DNA from: CAYHPY01 sp964358485
GTDB lineage: Bacteria > Elusimicrobiota > Elusimicrobia > UBA1565 > UBA9628
NCBI GenBank assembly: GCA_964358485.1
Contig: CAYHPY010000008.1
Span: 1-64,000, forward strand
DNA length: 64,000 nucleotides
Direction: 5' to 3'
A program made the position numbers and the translations under genes. The notes under the pieces are model-generated. The model ran no database searches. It was not told the DNA's origin and worked only from the letters and a program-made list of their open reading frames with translations. This document shows, piece after piece, positions 10,467 through 19,576 of the stretch (position 1 is the stretch's first letter; each line of letters opens with the position of its first letter).

Positions 10467-12858
10467 CTGGCTCAAAGAGCACGTCGACCTCAAGGTCTCC
10501 GTCCAAGACCTTTCCACCCATCTTTTGGAGCTGGGCTTCGAGGTGGCCGACGTCGCGCGCGTGGGCCCGGCCTTCTCGGGGGTCGTGACCGCGCAGATCC
10601 TGGAGATCGACAAGCACCCGAACGCCGACCGCCTGTCCCTGTGCCGGGTGACCGACGGCGCGGAAACCTATTCCGTCGTCTGCGGAGCCAAGAACATCGC
10701 CGTCGGACAACGCGTGCCCCTCGCGCGGGTCGGCGCCCGCCTTCCGGGCGGACAGATCGAACGCTCCAAAATCCGCGGGGTCGAGTCCCACGGGATGATT
10801 TGCTCGACCGTCGAACTCGGCCTGGGCGCCGACGCCGCGGGAATTATGGTCATGGATTCGGCGGTGAAGTTGGGACAGGACGTGGCGGACCTCCTCGGAG
10901 GCGCCGACGAGGTCCTGGACGTCGAGATCACCCCCAACCGGCCCGATTGCCTCTCCCACCTGGGTCTGGCGAGGGAGTTGGCGGCCTATTTCCGGATTCC
11001 CCTCCGGTCCCGGGCCGCCGCCGCCCCGGCCCCGGCCGGCGCGCTCGTCGCGGAAATCCCCGTCCGCATCGAGGCGCCCCTGGCCTGTCCGCGCTACGCC
11101 GGGCGGACCTTCGAGGGTCTCAGCCTCGGCCCGAGCCCGGAGTGGCTCAAGCGCCGCCTGGAAGCCGTGGGACTGCGTCCCATCAACTCCTTGGTGGACA
11201 TCACCAATTTCATTCTCATGGACCTGGGCCAGCCCCTGCACGCCTTCGATGCCGACAAGCTCGAGGGCGGCAAGATTCTGGTCCGGTTCGCGGCCGCGGG
11301 GGAGACGATCAAGGCCCTCGACGCGCGCGACTATGCCTTAACGCCGGAGTGCCTGGTCATCGCCGACGCCCGCCGGCCCGTCGCCGTGGCGGGAGTCATG
11401 GGCGGCGCCGAAACCGGAGTCACGGCGGCGACCACGCGCGCCTTCCTGGAAAGCGCCCACTTCGACCCGGCCACGATCCGCAAAACCTCCCAGTCCCTGC
11501 GCCTGCGCTCGGACTCCTCCTATCGGTTCGAGCGGGGAACCGACGTGGACGCCGTGACGACGGCCTCGGACGCGGCCGCGGCCCTAATTCGCGCCCATTG
11601 CGCGGCCCCGGGACCTTTCAAGGAATCCAAGCCCCAAGACCTCTACCCCACCATCTCCCCCGTCATGCCCATCCGGGTGACCGGAGAAAGGATCAACAAA
11701 ATCCTGGGCTCGACCTTCGAGGACCGGGAGATCAAGGACGCCCTGGCGGCCATCGCCGCCCGCCAGTCGGTCTCGCCCGAAGGGGAGATTTCCTTTTCGC
11801 CCCCCTCCTACCGCCTCGACCTCTCCACCCCTTGGGACTTGGCGGAGGAGACCGCGCGCCTGCTGGGCTACCAGAACATTCCGGCTCACACGGGTTCGGC
11901 CCCCATCCGGGCCCTGCGCGACCTCCGCTCCCACGGCATCGCCGCTCGCGCCCGGGCCCGCCTGGCCGCGGCCGGGCTCTGCGAGGCCTACAACTACGAT
12001 TTCATCTCCGAGAAACTCCTGGCCCAAGGACGGCTGTCCGCCGATTCGGCCGCGCGCCTGGCCAACCCGCTCTCCGAGGACTGGGCGATCCTTCGCCCGA
12101 CCCTTCTGCCGGGTCTGCTCCAGAACGCCCAGCTCAACCTCAACCGCGGGGCGCCCTCGGTCCGCCTTTTCGAATTGGGCAAGGTCTACCGCCGGGAGGG
12201 CGCTGAAGTCGTCGAGGGAGCCCGGCTCGGCGGCCTGATCCTGGGAACCGACGGCCCCGTCCATTGGCGACGGAAGGCCGCCCCGGCCGATTTCTTCGAC
12301 GCCAAGGGCATCGTGGCGGATCTGGCCCGGGGTCTGCTGGACCTCAAGTGGGAGCCCGCGGCCGGGAAATCGGACCCGGCCCTCCCCCTGTTCCACCCGC
12401 AGGCCTGCCTCCAGGTCTCGATCCCGGAGGGGCCGTTGGGGATCGTCGGGCTCATCGCGCCCCAAATCGCCCGGGCGTGGGACCTTCCCGCGGGAGGGGC
12501 GGCCGCTTTCGAACTGGACCTGGACCTGCTCGCGGGCCTGGACGCTTCGGAACTAACCTTTCGCCCGTTTTCCGTCCTGCCGTCCTCCTGGAGGGATTTG
12601 TCCTTCACCGTTCCCAAGGAGCTCGGTTTCGAAAAAGTCGCCCTGGCGACCGCCTCCTGCGCCATCGCCGAACTGGCCGCCTTGGACCTGGTCGACGTTT
12701 TCACCGGTCCCGGGGTGCCCGAGGGCCGAAAGAGCCTCACGGTGCGCCTGACCTTCGCGGACATGGACCGGACCCTGAAGGACTCCGAAGTGACCGCCGC
12801 CGTCGATAAAATCCTCGGCGCCCTGCGCTCCCAGGCCTCCGCGATCCTCAGGGGATGA
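10450..12858 (+). CDS. pheT: Phenylalanine-tRNA ligase, beta subunit
   Basis: The ATG at 10450 (MKISYSWLKEHVDLK) matches the conserved PheT start and gives 802 residues, the usual length. Longer in-frame sequence upstream lies within pheS and shows no homology. Domains in order are a tRNA-binding EMAPII-like fold (about 40-150, with HPNADRLSLCRV), B3/B4 (PRYAGRTFEGL onward, with INSLVDITNFIL), B5 (about 410-480), a catalytic-like core and a C-terminal ferredoxin-like anticodon-binding domain (about 705-800, SSWRDLSFTVP). It pairs with PheS and carries editing activity in the B3/B4 region. The 17-base overlap with pheS suggests coupled translation. Confidence 0.97.
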   Translation: MKISYSWLKEHVDLKVSVQDLSTHLLELGFEVADVARVGPAFSGVVTAQILEIDKHPNADRLSLCRVTDGAETYSVVCGAKNIAVGQRVPLARVGARLPGGQIERSKIRGVESHGMICSTVELGLGADAAGIMVMDSAVKLGQDVADLLGGADEVLDVEITPNRPDCLSHLGLARELAAYFRIPLRSRAAAAPAPAGALVAEIPVRIEAPLACPRYAGRTFEGLSLGPSPEWLKRRLEAVGLRPINSLVDITNFILMDLGQPLHAFDADKLEGGKILVRFAAAGETIKALDARDYALTPECLVIADARRPVAVAGVMGGAETGVTAATTRAFLESAHFDPATIRKTSQSLRLRSDSSYRFERGTDVDAVTTASDAAAALIRAHCAAPGPFKESKPQDLYPTISPVMPIRVTGERINKILGSTFEDREIKDALAAIAARQSVSPEGEISFSPPSYRLDLSTPWDLAEETARLLGYQNIPAHTGSAPIRALRDLRSHGIAARARARLAAAGLCEAYNYDFISEKLLAQGRLSADSAARLANPLSEDWAILRPTLLPGLLQNAQLNLNRGAPSVRLFELGKVYRREGAEVVEGARLGGLILGTDGPVHWRRKAAPADFFDAKGIVADLARGLLDLKWEPAAGKSDPALPLFHPQACLQVSIPEGPLGIVGLIAPQIARAWDLPAGGAAAFELDLDLLAGLDASELTFRPFSVLPSSWRDLSFTVPKELGFEKVALATASCAIAELAALDLVDVFTGPGVPEGRKSLTVRLTFADMDRTLKDSEVTAAVDKILGALRSQASAILRG

Positions 12859-12871
12859 GGCCCCGCGGCGA

Positions 12872-13108
12872 ATGATCGCGCCACTTCAACTTCGCGCCCT
12901 GGAAGCCCAGGTCAAGGAAGCGGCCAAGAAGCTCACGACCATGGGGGAGGAGAATAACCGTCTCACCGCGGAGCTGGAGCGCCTTAAGGATGAGAACCGC
13001 CGCATCAAGGAGGAGCTCCGCCTCACCTCGTCCGCCCTCGGCCGCCAAAAACGGATCAAGGACCGCCTGGAAAAGATCTCCCGAAAACTCGAGGCCATCG
13101 CGTTGTGA
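12872..13108 (+). CDS. Small coiled-coil protein between pheT and zapA (ZapB-like in shape)
   Basis: The 78-residue product is almost entirely predicted coiled coil: leucines at heptad spacing and a high content of Glu, Lys and Arg from about 5 to 75. There is no membrane segment or signal peptide. Small coiled-coil frames in this position, ahead of zapA, are common and are often compared with the division factor ZapB, but similarity of shape is not proof of function. Its stop overlaps the zapA start as GTGA, so the two are probably translated together. It may help organise the Z ring. Confidence 0.7.
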   Translation: MIAPLQLRALEAQVKEAAKKLTTMGEENNRLTAELERLKDENRRIKEELRLTSSALGRQKRIKDRLEKISRKLEAIAL

Positions 13109-13401
13109 ACGAAAAGATCGACATTGAAGTCCGCAAGCGCAAGCTCACCGTGGAATTGGAGGGTTTCACCCCCCTGCAAGTCCACGAGTTCGCCCGCGAC
13201 GTCGAAGAGCGGATGCTGGAGCTGGAAAAAAAGTGGAACGTGTTCGACACCCAGAAGCTGGGAATTCTGGTCGCCCTGGAGTTGGCGGCCGAGGTCGGCC
13301 GCCTCAAGGAAGCCCAGGACAACGACGCGCGGGTGGTGGAGCGCAAGCTCGAGGAAATGACGCTGGCCCTGCAATCGGCCTTGGCCGTCTCCAATAAATG
13401 A
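13105..13401 (+). CDS. zapA: Cell division protein ZapA
   Basis: The 98-residue protein shows the ZapA pattern: a short N-terminal strand-rich part (IDIEVRKRKLTVELEG), the middle DTQKLGILVALELAAE helix and a C-terminal coiled coil. ZapA cross-links FtsZ filaments at midcell. The GTG start at 13105 overlaps the previous stop, and the stop overlaps the rarA start as ATGA. zapA directly after pheT is a recurrent order in several phyla. Confidence 0.82.
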   Translation: MNEKIDIEVRKRKLTVELEGFTPLQVHEFARDVEERMLELEKKWNVFDTQKLGILVALELAAEVGRLKEAQDNDARVVERKLEEMTLALQSALAVSNK

Positions 13402-14702
13402 CCGAGGAGCTCTTCTCTAGCGAGGTTCCCTCCTCCGAACAGCCCCTGGCCGCGCGCCTGGCCCCCTCCCGCCTGGACGATTTTTTCGGCCAAACCCATC
13501 TCCTGGGACCGGGAAAACTCCTGCGGCGCCTCCTGGAGGCGGGCAAGCTCTCCTCGGCCCTTTTCTTCGGACCGCCGGGCACGGGCAAGACGGCCCTGGC
13601 GCGTTTTGCCGCCGCCTCGGTCCAGGCCCGCTTCGTGGAGCTCAACGCCGTGGCGGCGGGGGTGGCCGACCTCAAGAAGGTCATCGAGCAGGCCAAATTC
13701 GACCGGGCTTCGCGCGGGGCCAAAACCCTGCTTTTGGTCGACGAGATCCATCATTTCAACCGCACCCAGCAGGACGTCCTCCTGCCGGCGGTGGAGCGGG
13801 GGCAGTTCATCCTCATCGGGATGACCACCGAAAACCCCTCTTTCTACGTCAACGCCGCCCTGCTGTCCCGTTTCACCACCTTCGAATTCAAACCCCTTTC
13901 CGAGGAGGACCTGCGCGCGGTCCTCAAGCGCGCGACGGCCGACCGCGAGCGCGGCTTGGGGACGCTCGGCGTGAGCCTCAAGGACGAAGCCGCCGCCCAT
14001 TTGATCCGGATGTGCGGCGGGGACGCGCGCAAACTGCTCAACGCCCTCGAATTGGCCGCCCTCACCACGCCCCTCGGAAAGAACGGCCTGCGCGAGATCG
14101 GCTTGGCCGAGGCCGAGGAATCCATCCAGCGCAAATCCATCCGCTACGACAAGCGCTCCGACGACCACTACGACCACATCTCCGCCTTCATCAAGTCCAT
14201 GCGCGGCTCGGACCCCGACGCCGCCCTCTACTGGATGGCCAAGATGCTGGAGGCGGGCGAGGACCCGCGCTTCGTGGCCCGCCGCATCCTCATCTGCGCC
14301 TCCGAGGACGTGGGCAACGCCGATTTCCGGGCCCTGGTCGTGGCCGAGGCGGCGTTCAAGGCCGCGGAGGTCCTGGGCATGCCCGAGGCCCGAATCCCCT
14401 TGGCCCAGGCCGCCGTCTACGTGGCCACGGCGCCCAAATCCAACGCCTCCTACCTGGCCGTTGACGAGGCCTTGAAAGAAGTTCGGGAAGGCCCGCCCCG
14501 GGAAGTCCCCAACCATCTTCGCGACGCCAGCCTCGATGCCGAAACCCGCGGCCACGGCAAGGGCTACCTCTACCCGCACGATTTCCCGGGCCATTGGACC
14601 GCCCAGGAGTACATGCCCCTGCCCAAGGTCTTCTACCGCCCCTCCGACCAGGGCCAGGAGACCGAGATCGCCAAGCGCCTCAAGAGCCGCGGTGGAAAGT
14701 AA
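13398..14702 (+). CDS. rarA: Replication-associated recombination ATPase RarA/MgsA
   Basis: The 434-residue AAA+ protein has Walker A GPPGTGKT (58-65), Walker [11 protein letters not shown] (Asp115-Glu116), sensor 1 GMTTENPSF and arginine-finger region SRFTTFEF. The RarA-specific C-terminal half follows, with [25 protein letters not shown] (split here over about 245-270), EDVGNAD and the tetramerisation tail. It acts at stalled replication forks with SSB and RecA. Overlaps with zapA (ATGA) and xseA (11 bases) place it in the same transcript. Confidence 0.95.
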   Translation: MTEELFSSEVPSSEQPLAARLAPSRLDDFFGQTHLLGPGKLLRRLLEAGKLSSALFFGPPGTGKTALARFAAASVQARFVELNAVAAGVADLKKVIEQAKFDRASRGAKTLLLVDEIHHFNRTQQDVLLPAVERGQFILIGMTTENPSFYVNAALLSRFTTFEFKPLSEEDLRAVLKRATADRERGLGTLGVSLKDEAAAHLIRMCGGDARKLLNALELAALTTPLGKNGLREIGLAEAEESIQRKSIRYDKRSDDHYDHISAFIKSMRGSDPDAALYWMAKMLEAGEDPRFVARRILICASEDVGNADFRALVVAEAAFKAAEVLGMPEARIPLAQAAVYVATAPKSNASYLAVDEALKEVREGPPREVPNHLRDASLDAETRGHGKGYLYPHDFPGHWTAQEYMPLPKVFYRPSDQGQETEIAKRLKSRGGK

Positions 14703-15912
14703 CCTCCTGGACGAAACCCCGGCCCGGCGGATTTATTCGATCACCGAGCTCAATACCCAGGTCCACGATCTGATCGAGGAAAGCTTCCCGGAAATATGGG
14801 TGGAAGGGGAAGTCTCCAATTGCCGGACCTACCCGTCCGGCCACACCTATTTGACCCTCAAGGACGCCGATTCCCAAATCCCGGCGGTCCTCTTCCGCGG
14901 CGCCGCGCAGGGCTTGAAATTCAAACCGGAAGACGGACTCAAGGTCCTGGCTCGGGCGCGGGTGTCCACTTACATCAAGCGCGGCGACATTCAGCTCATC
15001 CTCTCCTTCCTGGAGCCGCGCGAAAAAGGGGCGCTGCAACTGGCCTTGGAACAGCTCAAGAAGAAATTGGCCGCGGAAGGCCTGTTCGATCAGGAACGGA
15101 AAAAACCGTTGCCGAAATTCCCAAAACGGATCGGAGTCGTCACCTCCCCCCAGGGGGCGGCCATTCGGGACATCTTGACGGTTCTCAAGAGACGATGGAA
15201 CGGATTGGAGATATTGATCCACGCGGTCAGGGTCCAGGGGGATGGGGCCGCGGAAGAGATCGCCGCGGCGATAAACAATTTCAACTCGGCCTATCCGGAA
15301 ACGGATGTGCTCTTGGCGGGCCGAGGAGGGGGCTCCATCGAGGATCTCTGGGCCTTCAACGAGGAGCCGGTGGTCCGCGCCATCGCCGCCTCCACGATCC
15401 CGGTCATCTCCTGCGTCGGCCACGAAACCGATTTCACCTTGGCCGACCTGGCCGCCGATATCCGGGCCCCCACCCCCTCGGCGGCGGCCGAGCTGGCCGT
15501 CCCGGAAAAAGAAGCCGTGCTGGAGGAACTCGCCGCCGCTTGCGAGCGGATGGCCTCCCTCCTGATCGAGCGCCTTCGAACCCTGGAACAACGCCTGATT
15601 CGCGCCCGGACCCACCCGCTCCTGCAAAGCCCGCACCGCCTCTACGAGGCCCTCGTCCAGCGCGTGGACGAGTTGAGCATGCGTCTCAAAGAAGCCGCCC
15701 GCCGCCGCGTGGAGCGGGCCGAGGCCGATTTTCGGCTCTGGGCGGGGAAGCTCGATTCATTGAGCCCGTTGAAGGTTTTGGATCGGGGGTATTCGATTGC
15801 TGACCTGGAGCCGGACCATGTGATCCTTCGCTCCGCTTCCCAGGTCCGGCCTGGAAGCATTATTCGCCTTCGCCTTCACGAAGGCGAAGTCATCTGTGAG
15901 GCCAAAAAATGA
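14692..15912 (+). CDS. xseA: Exodeoxyribonuclease VII large subunit
   Basis: The GTG at 14692 gives 406 residues. An N-terminal OB-fold (about 10-105, with IWVEGEVSNCR and GHTYLTLKD) precedes the catalytic domain with IGVVTSPQGAAIRDIL, LAGRGGGSIEDLWAFNEE and SCVGHETDFTLADLAADIRAPTPSAAAE (spread over about 235-270), then a long coiled coil. ExoVII degrades single-stranded DNA from both ends. A longer in-frame extension upstream lies inside rarA and has no similarity, so it was not used. The stop overlaps the xseB start as ATGA. Confidence 0.95.
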   Translation: MESNLLDETPARRIYSITELNTQVHDLIEESFPEIWVEGEVSNCRTYPSGHTYLTLKDADSQIPAVLFRGAAQGLKFKPEDGLKVLARARVSTYIKRGDIQLILSFLEPREKGALQLALEQLKKKLAAEGLFDQERKKPLPKFPKRIGVVTSPQGAAIRDILTVLKRRWNGLEILIHAVRVQGDGAAEEIAAAINNFNSAYPETDVLLAGRGGGSIEDLWAFNEEPVVRAIAASTIPVISCVGHETDFTLADLAADIRAPTPSAAAELAVPEKEAVLEELAAACERMASLLIERLRTLEQRLIRARTHPLLQSPHRLYEALVQRVDELSMRLKEAARRRVERAEADFRLWAGKLDSLSPLKVLDRGYSIADLEPDHVILRSASQVRPGSIIRLRLHEGEVICEAKK

Positions 15913-16160
15913 CGAAAACAAAAAAAGAAACGGATCCGTCCCCGGAGCCGTTTGAGGAATCGCTCGAAAAACTTGAAGAGCTGGTCCGGGAACTCGAATC
16001 AGGGAAGAAAGGTCTCGAGGAAAGCCTGGAGACCTTTGAAAAAGGAGTCGGTTTGGCTAAGCGCCTCACGCAGCAACTGGAGTCCGCCAAACATAAGGTC
16101 GAAATCCTCATGAAAGAAGGCGGTTCCGTCGTTAAAAAGCCTTTCCCCGATGACAATTGA
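15909..16160 (+). CDS. xseB: Exodeoxyribonuclease VII small subunit
   Basis: This 83-residue helical protein contains FEESLEKLEELVRELESG and LEESLETFEKGVGLAK, the XseB signature. Several copies bind the XseA coiled coil to form the holoenzyme. The ATG overlaps the xseA stop, and the last 11 bases overlap the next gene. Confidence 0.94.
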   Translation: MTKTKKETDPSPEPFEESLEKLEELVRELESGKKGLEESLETFEKGVGLAKRLTQQLESAKHKVEILMKEGGSVVKKPFPDDN

Positions 16161-17115
16161 GACCGTCGAGGTCTCCTTCCGGGTTCCCCCTCCCCTCAAA
16201 GGCGAGCGGGTGGACGCCTATCTGGTCTCCCGCCTGCGGGGATACTCCCGGAGCCGGGTCCAAAAATTGATCCAGGAGGGAAAAGTCCGGGTCCGGGGCC
16301 GCCAGGCCAAGCCCGCCGCGCGGGTGGACGGAGGCGACACCGTCGTCGTTCTTTATCCAAGGATCGCGGAGGCGCCCTGCGCCGTCGAGCGTCTGGAAGT
16401 CGTCTTCGAGGACGAGAGCCTGCTGGCCGTGTCCAAGCCGGCGGGCATGCTGAGCCATCCCACCCACAAGGTCATCCGCAACACCGCGACGGCGGTGCTC
16501 AAATCCCAACTTCCGGGACAGACCCTGCGCCTGGCGCATCGGCTGGACCGGGAGACCAGCGGGGTGCTTTTGTTCTCCAAGAGCGTGGAGGCGGCGAGAA
16601 GCGTTTTTGAACAATTCTTCGGTCGCAAGACCGAAAAAGAATATTTGGCCATAGTTCGAGGGAAAGCTTCGTTCAAGAAAAAATCTGTTTCCCTCCCTCT
16701 GGAACGGGAGGGAGGGATGATACGGGTCAAACAAACCTCATCGACCGGAACCGGCCAGACGGCGATCAGCGAGGTGGAAATACTTTCCGCCAGCGAAACG
16801 CTCTCTTTGGCCCGAATCCGGCCCCGCACCGGCCGCCTGCACCAGATTCGGGTTCATCTCGCCTCCCTCGGGCATCCGGTCCTCGGCGACAAGCTTTATT
16901 ACGGGGACGGCCGGTACTACCTGAAAGCCGTCGACAAGACCCTGGCGCCCGCCGACTACGCCGCCCTGGGCGCGGAGCGCCAACTCCTGCACGCCTGGAA
17001 GCTCCGCCTGCGGCATCCCGTTCTCGGGACCTCGCTGGAGCTCACCGCCCCGATCCCCGCGGATTTCCGCGCCGTCGCCCAAGCGGCGGGCCTGGACCTG
17101 CCGGAGGGCGCGTGA
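16150..17115 (+). CDS. RluA/RluD-family 23S rRNA pseudouridine synthase
   Basis: The 321-residue protein has an S4 RNA-binding domain (about 18-65) and a pseudouridine synthase domain with the catalytic motif HRLDRETSG (Asp133), then RTGRLHQIRVHLASLGHPVLGD (about 225-245). S4 plus this core is the RluD/RluC layout. Such enzymes isomerise uridines in 23S rRNA, usually in helix 69 or nearby; the exact site cannot be read from sequence. It lies in the plus-strand run between xseB (11-base overlap) and a HAD phosphatase (GTGA overlap). Confidence 0.9.
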   Translation: MTIETVEVSFRVPPPLKGERVDAYLVSRLRGYSRSRVQKLIQEGKVRVRGRQAKPAARVDGGDTVVVLYPRIAEAPCAVERLEVVFEDESLLAVSKPAGMLSHPTHKVIRNTATAVLKSQLPGQTLRLAHRLDRETSGVLLFSKSVEAARSVFEQFFGRKTEKEYLAIVRGKASFKKKSVSLPLEREGGMIRVKQTSSTGTGQTAISEVEILSASETLSLARIRPRTGRLHQIRVHLASLGHPVLGDKLYYGDGRYYLKAVDKTLAPADYAALGAERQLLHAWKLRLRHPVLGTSLELTAPIPADFRAVAQAAGLDLPEGA

Positions 17116-17726
17116 GCCCGGCCCCCGAGATCCGGGTCGTGTTTTTCGACATCGGCAACGTCCTTCTCAGATTCGACATTCCCAAGATCATCCGGAAGAT
17201 GGCCTGGGCCCTGGGCTCCAACCCCTTTAAAATCGCCCGCTACCTGGGCTCCTCCGAACTGGTCAGCGCCATCGAGAAGGGAGAGGTCTCCGGGCGCCAA
17301 CTGCACCGCCGCTTCAAGGCCGAGCTGGGCTACAAGGAAGATTACGCCGCCTTCCGTCTATTCTGGTGCGACCATTTTACCCTGGACAGGGAGTGCTCGG
17401 AAATCCTGCGGACCGTGGCCAAAACCCGAAAGGTTTTTCTCCTCTCCAACACCAATCAACTCCATTACGAATTCATCAAGGAGAACTATCCCTTTCCCGG
17501 CCACGCGCACGGGGCCGTGCTCTCGTACAAGCTGGGCCTGCGCAAGCCCGAGCCCGCCATCTACCAAGCCGCGCTCAAGCGGGCGCGGGTCCGCCCGGAG
17601 CAAGCCTTCTTCGTGGACGACATCTCAGAGAATGTCGAGGCCGCGGCCCGGGCGGGAATCCATGCCTGGCGCTACGGCGGGGCGGCGGGGTTGAGGAAGG
17701 AGCTTCAGCGGATGGGCGTCCTCTAA
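17112..17726 (+). CDS. HAD-superfamily hydrolase (YihX-like)
   Basis: The 204-residue protein carries all four HAD motifs: FFDIGNVLL with nucleophile Asp13, LLSNTNQ (motif II), the Lys in KLGLRKPEP, and FVDDISEN (motif IV). The DIGN form of motif I, with Gly at the usual second Asp position, is typical of the YihX group of sugar-phosphate or FMN phosphatases. It is the last plus-strand gene here. It converges on the LIC12162-type gene with a 4-base overlap of stop codons, leaving no room for a separate terminator. Confidence 0.85.
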   Translation: MSPAPEIRVVFFDIGNVLLRFDIPKIIRKMAWALGSNPFKIARYLGSSELVSAIEKGEVSGRQLHRRFKAELGYKEDYAAFRLFWCDHFTLDRECSEILRTVAKTRKVFLLSNTNQLHYEFIKENYPFPGHAHGAVLSYKLGLRKPEPAIYQAALKRARVRPEQAFFVDDISENVEAAARAGIHAWRYGGAAGLRKELQRMGVL

Positions 17727-19567
17727 GACACTTCCTTTTCGAGGAAGCGCCGCCAGTGCCCGGGCCAGTCCGGGCTGGACCACCCCAGCTCGCGGGTGAA
17801 GCGCTCCACCGCCTCACGGCGCTTGAGGTCCTCCCCCCAGGCCCGGTGGTCCTCCTTGAAGCGCCCAAGCTCGTCCAACAGCCCCCGCGCCCCGGTGTGC
17901 ACGAGGCCGACCGCCTCCAAGGCCTCGAACAAGGGCCGCCGCCGGGGTTCCTCCCGGCTGTAGAGACGGGGCCATAGGACCATGGTGGGAATCCCCGCGG
18001 CCAGACACTCAAGGAAACCCGTGCCCGGCTGGTCCCAAAGGACGACCGCGCAAGAGTCCAGGATTTCGGGCGCCATTCCCTTGTCGGAGGTTTCCAGGGG
18101 GCGGTAGGCCGATGGGAACTCGCGGGCCAGGCGCTCCAAGCTCCGGGACAGCGACCACCGGGACCGTTCGTTGAAATTTTTATGGATGAGGTTGGCTCCC
18201 CGTTCTTGGCAAGTTTGGACCAGCTCCCCGAGTAACCGCGCGTATTCCCCGATCGAATCCGCGCGAAAAACCACCTGCCCGCTGGGGGCCGGGTCGAAAC
18301 GGTAAATCCGGCTGCTCATGAATAGAAAATCGTGGGGCTTGCCGCGGGGGTCGCGCCGGCTTTCGGGCAGGACCCGGGCCCACCACGCGGCGCGGTCGCT
18401 CAGCCAGGGACTGGGCAGGGGGGTCACCCGCACGGCCCGGCAGGCCTCGTGATCCGGCATCTCGCTCCAGCCCCAGCTCAGGAACCGGTCCAAGTGGGGA
18501 TATTCGTACTCCACCGCTCCCGCGTGGTCGTCGATGTAGCCGGAATAGCCGCCGTGCTGGATTCCGATCACTTCCTGTCCGTTAAGCTTGGCCCCCGCCA
18601 TGAGCAAGGTGGCCTCCTCGTTGTTTCCCTCGGCGCAAAATAGGGGCCGAGGGACGAAGGGCCTCAACACGGCGCGGGCCTCACGGAGGTTTTCCCCGAG
18701 GCCTTCCAAATAGGCCGCCGGATACAATTCGGCCGCGAAGGCCGCCAGGTCCGAAACCAGCGCCTCGGCCGGGGCGGCGGCCGACAAACCGGCGGCGGCC
18801 AGGAAATTTCGGACTTCCCCGCCCCTCTCCAGGACGGCCTCGAGGACGATCTCCCGCCGCAATCGCGGATCGGCGGGAGGCCGCCGAATTTTCAAGGTCC
18901 GCTCCACGCTGTGCAGATGGCGGAAATAAAAGCCGTTGTTTTTGAGGGCGTCGGTGTGGTATGCCATCGAAAGGGCGGGGCAGGGCCGGATCCAGCCCGC
19001 CGCCAGAAACGCATCCCCGAGGGCCTGAAGGGTCCTTCGACGCACCTTGGTCGCCAATCCCACCCGCTGGAAGTTTCGGTTGGTGTAAGATTGAGGGGCG
19101 GGCACGGCGATCGAGGAAACCTCGCCGTCCTCGGCGACGCCCCACAGCCCCGCCAATCTCCGGACCAGTTCCTGGTTGAACTCAAAGGAGGAGGAACAGA
19201 GGATGGAAAACTCCAGAATGTCGCCGGGGCGGGGCGCCGCCGCGCAGCGCGGGACCCTGCAATCCCGCGGGGAAAGCCCCCGCAAAACCCGGTCCATGCG
19301 CAGGACCCGGTCCAGGTAGGCGTGGACCAACGGCACCAGGGCCTCCCGGGCGGGAAGACTCAGCGGCCCCTCCGGCAGGTCGAACCGGGCCGCGGTCCGG
19401 GAGGCGACGGCGCCGATCATCGTCCGATAGAGAGGGGAATACAGGGCGGAGAGACGCCCGACGTCCGGGAAACTGGGAACCACCGGGGGGCGCCGCTCAT
19501 CGGGGAATAAAGCGAGAATGTCCTCCGAGTCCCACTGCGGCTCGGCGGCGGCGACCAAAGTGCGCAA
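17723..19567 (-). CDS. LIC12162-family putative surface-carbohydrate transferase (copy 1)
   Basis: The 614-residue protein matches the long LIC12162 type, with the core IGIQHGGYSGYIDDH, DRFLSWGWSEMP, LPSPWLS, FLFMSSRIYRF, LIHKNFNERSRW and VVLWDQPGTGFLECLAAGIPTMV. The second half resembles GT-B glycosyltransferases of the capsule or sialyltransferase kind; no membrane segment is seen. The family name comes from Leptospira genes in surface-sugar loci, and its reaction is unproven. A TTG at 19567 is the only sensible start, just after the repeat-protein stop. A paralogue lies at 59003-60886 beside neuA/neuB, which supports a role in nonulosonic-acid glycan transfer. Confidence 0.8.
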   Translation of the reverse strand: MRTLVAAAEPQWDSEDILALFPDERRPPVVPSFPDVGRLSALYSPLYRTMIGAVASRTAARFDLPEGPLSLPAREALVPLVHAYLDRVLRMDRVLRGLSPRDCRVPRCAAAPRPGDILEFSILCSSSFEFNQELVRRLAGLWGVAEDGEVSSIAVPAPQSYTNRNFQRVGLATKVRRRTLQALGDAFLAAGWIRPCPALSMAYHTDALKNNGFYFRHLHSVERTLKIRRPPADPRLRREIVLEAVLERGGEVRNFLAAAGLSAAAPAEALVSDLAAFAAELYPAAYLEGLGENLREARAVLRPFVPRPLFCAEGNNEEATLLMAGAKLNGQEVIGIQHGGYSGYIDDHAGAVEYEYPHLDRFLSWGWSEMPDHEACRAVRVTPLPSPWLSDRAAWWARVLPESRRDPRGKPHDFLFMSSRIYRFDPAPSGQVVFRADSIGEYARLLGELVQTCQERGANLIHKNFNERSRWSLSRSLERLAREFPSAYRPLETSDKGMAPEILDSCAVVLWDQPGTGFLECLAAGIPTMVLWPRLYSREEPRRRPLFEALEAVGLVHTGARGLLDELGRFKEDHRAWGEDLKRREAVERFTRELGWSSPDWPGHWRRFLEKEVS

Positions 19568-19576
19568 TGGCGGCGC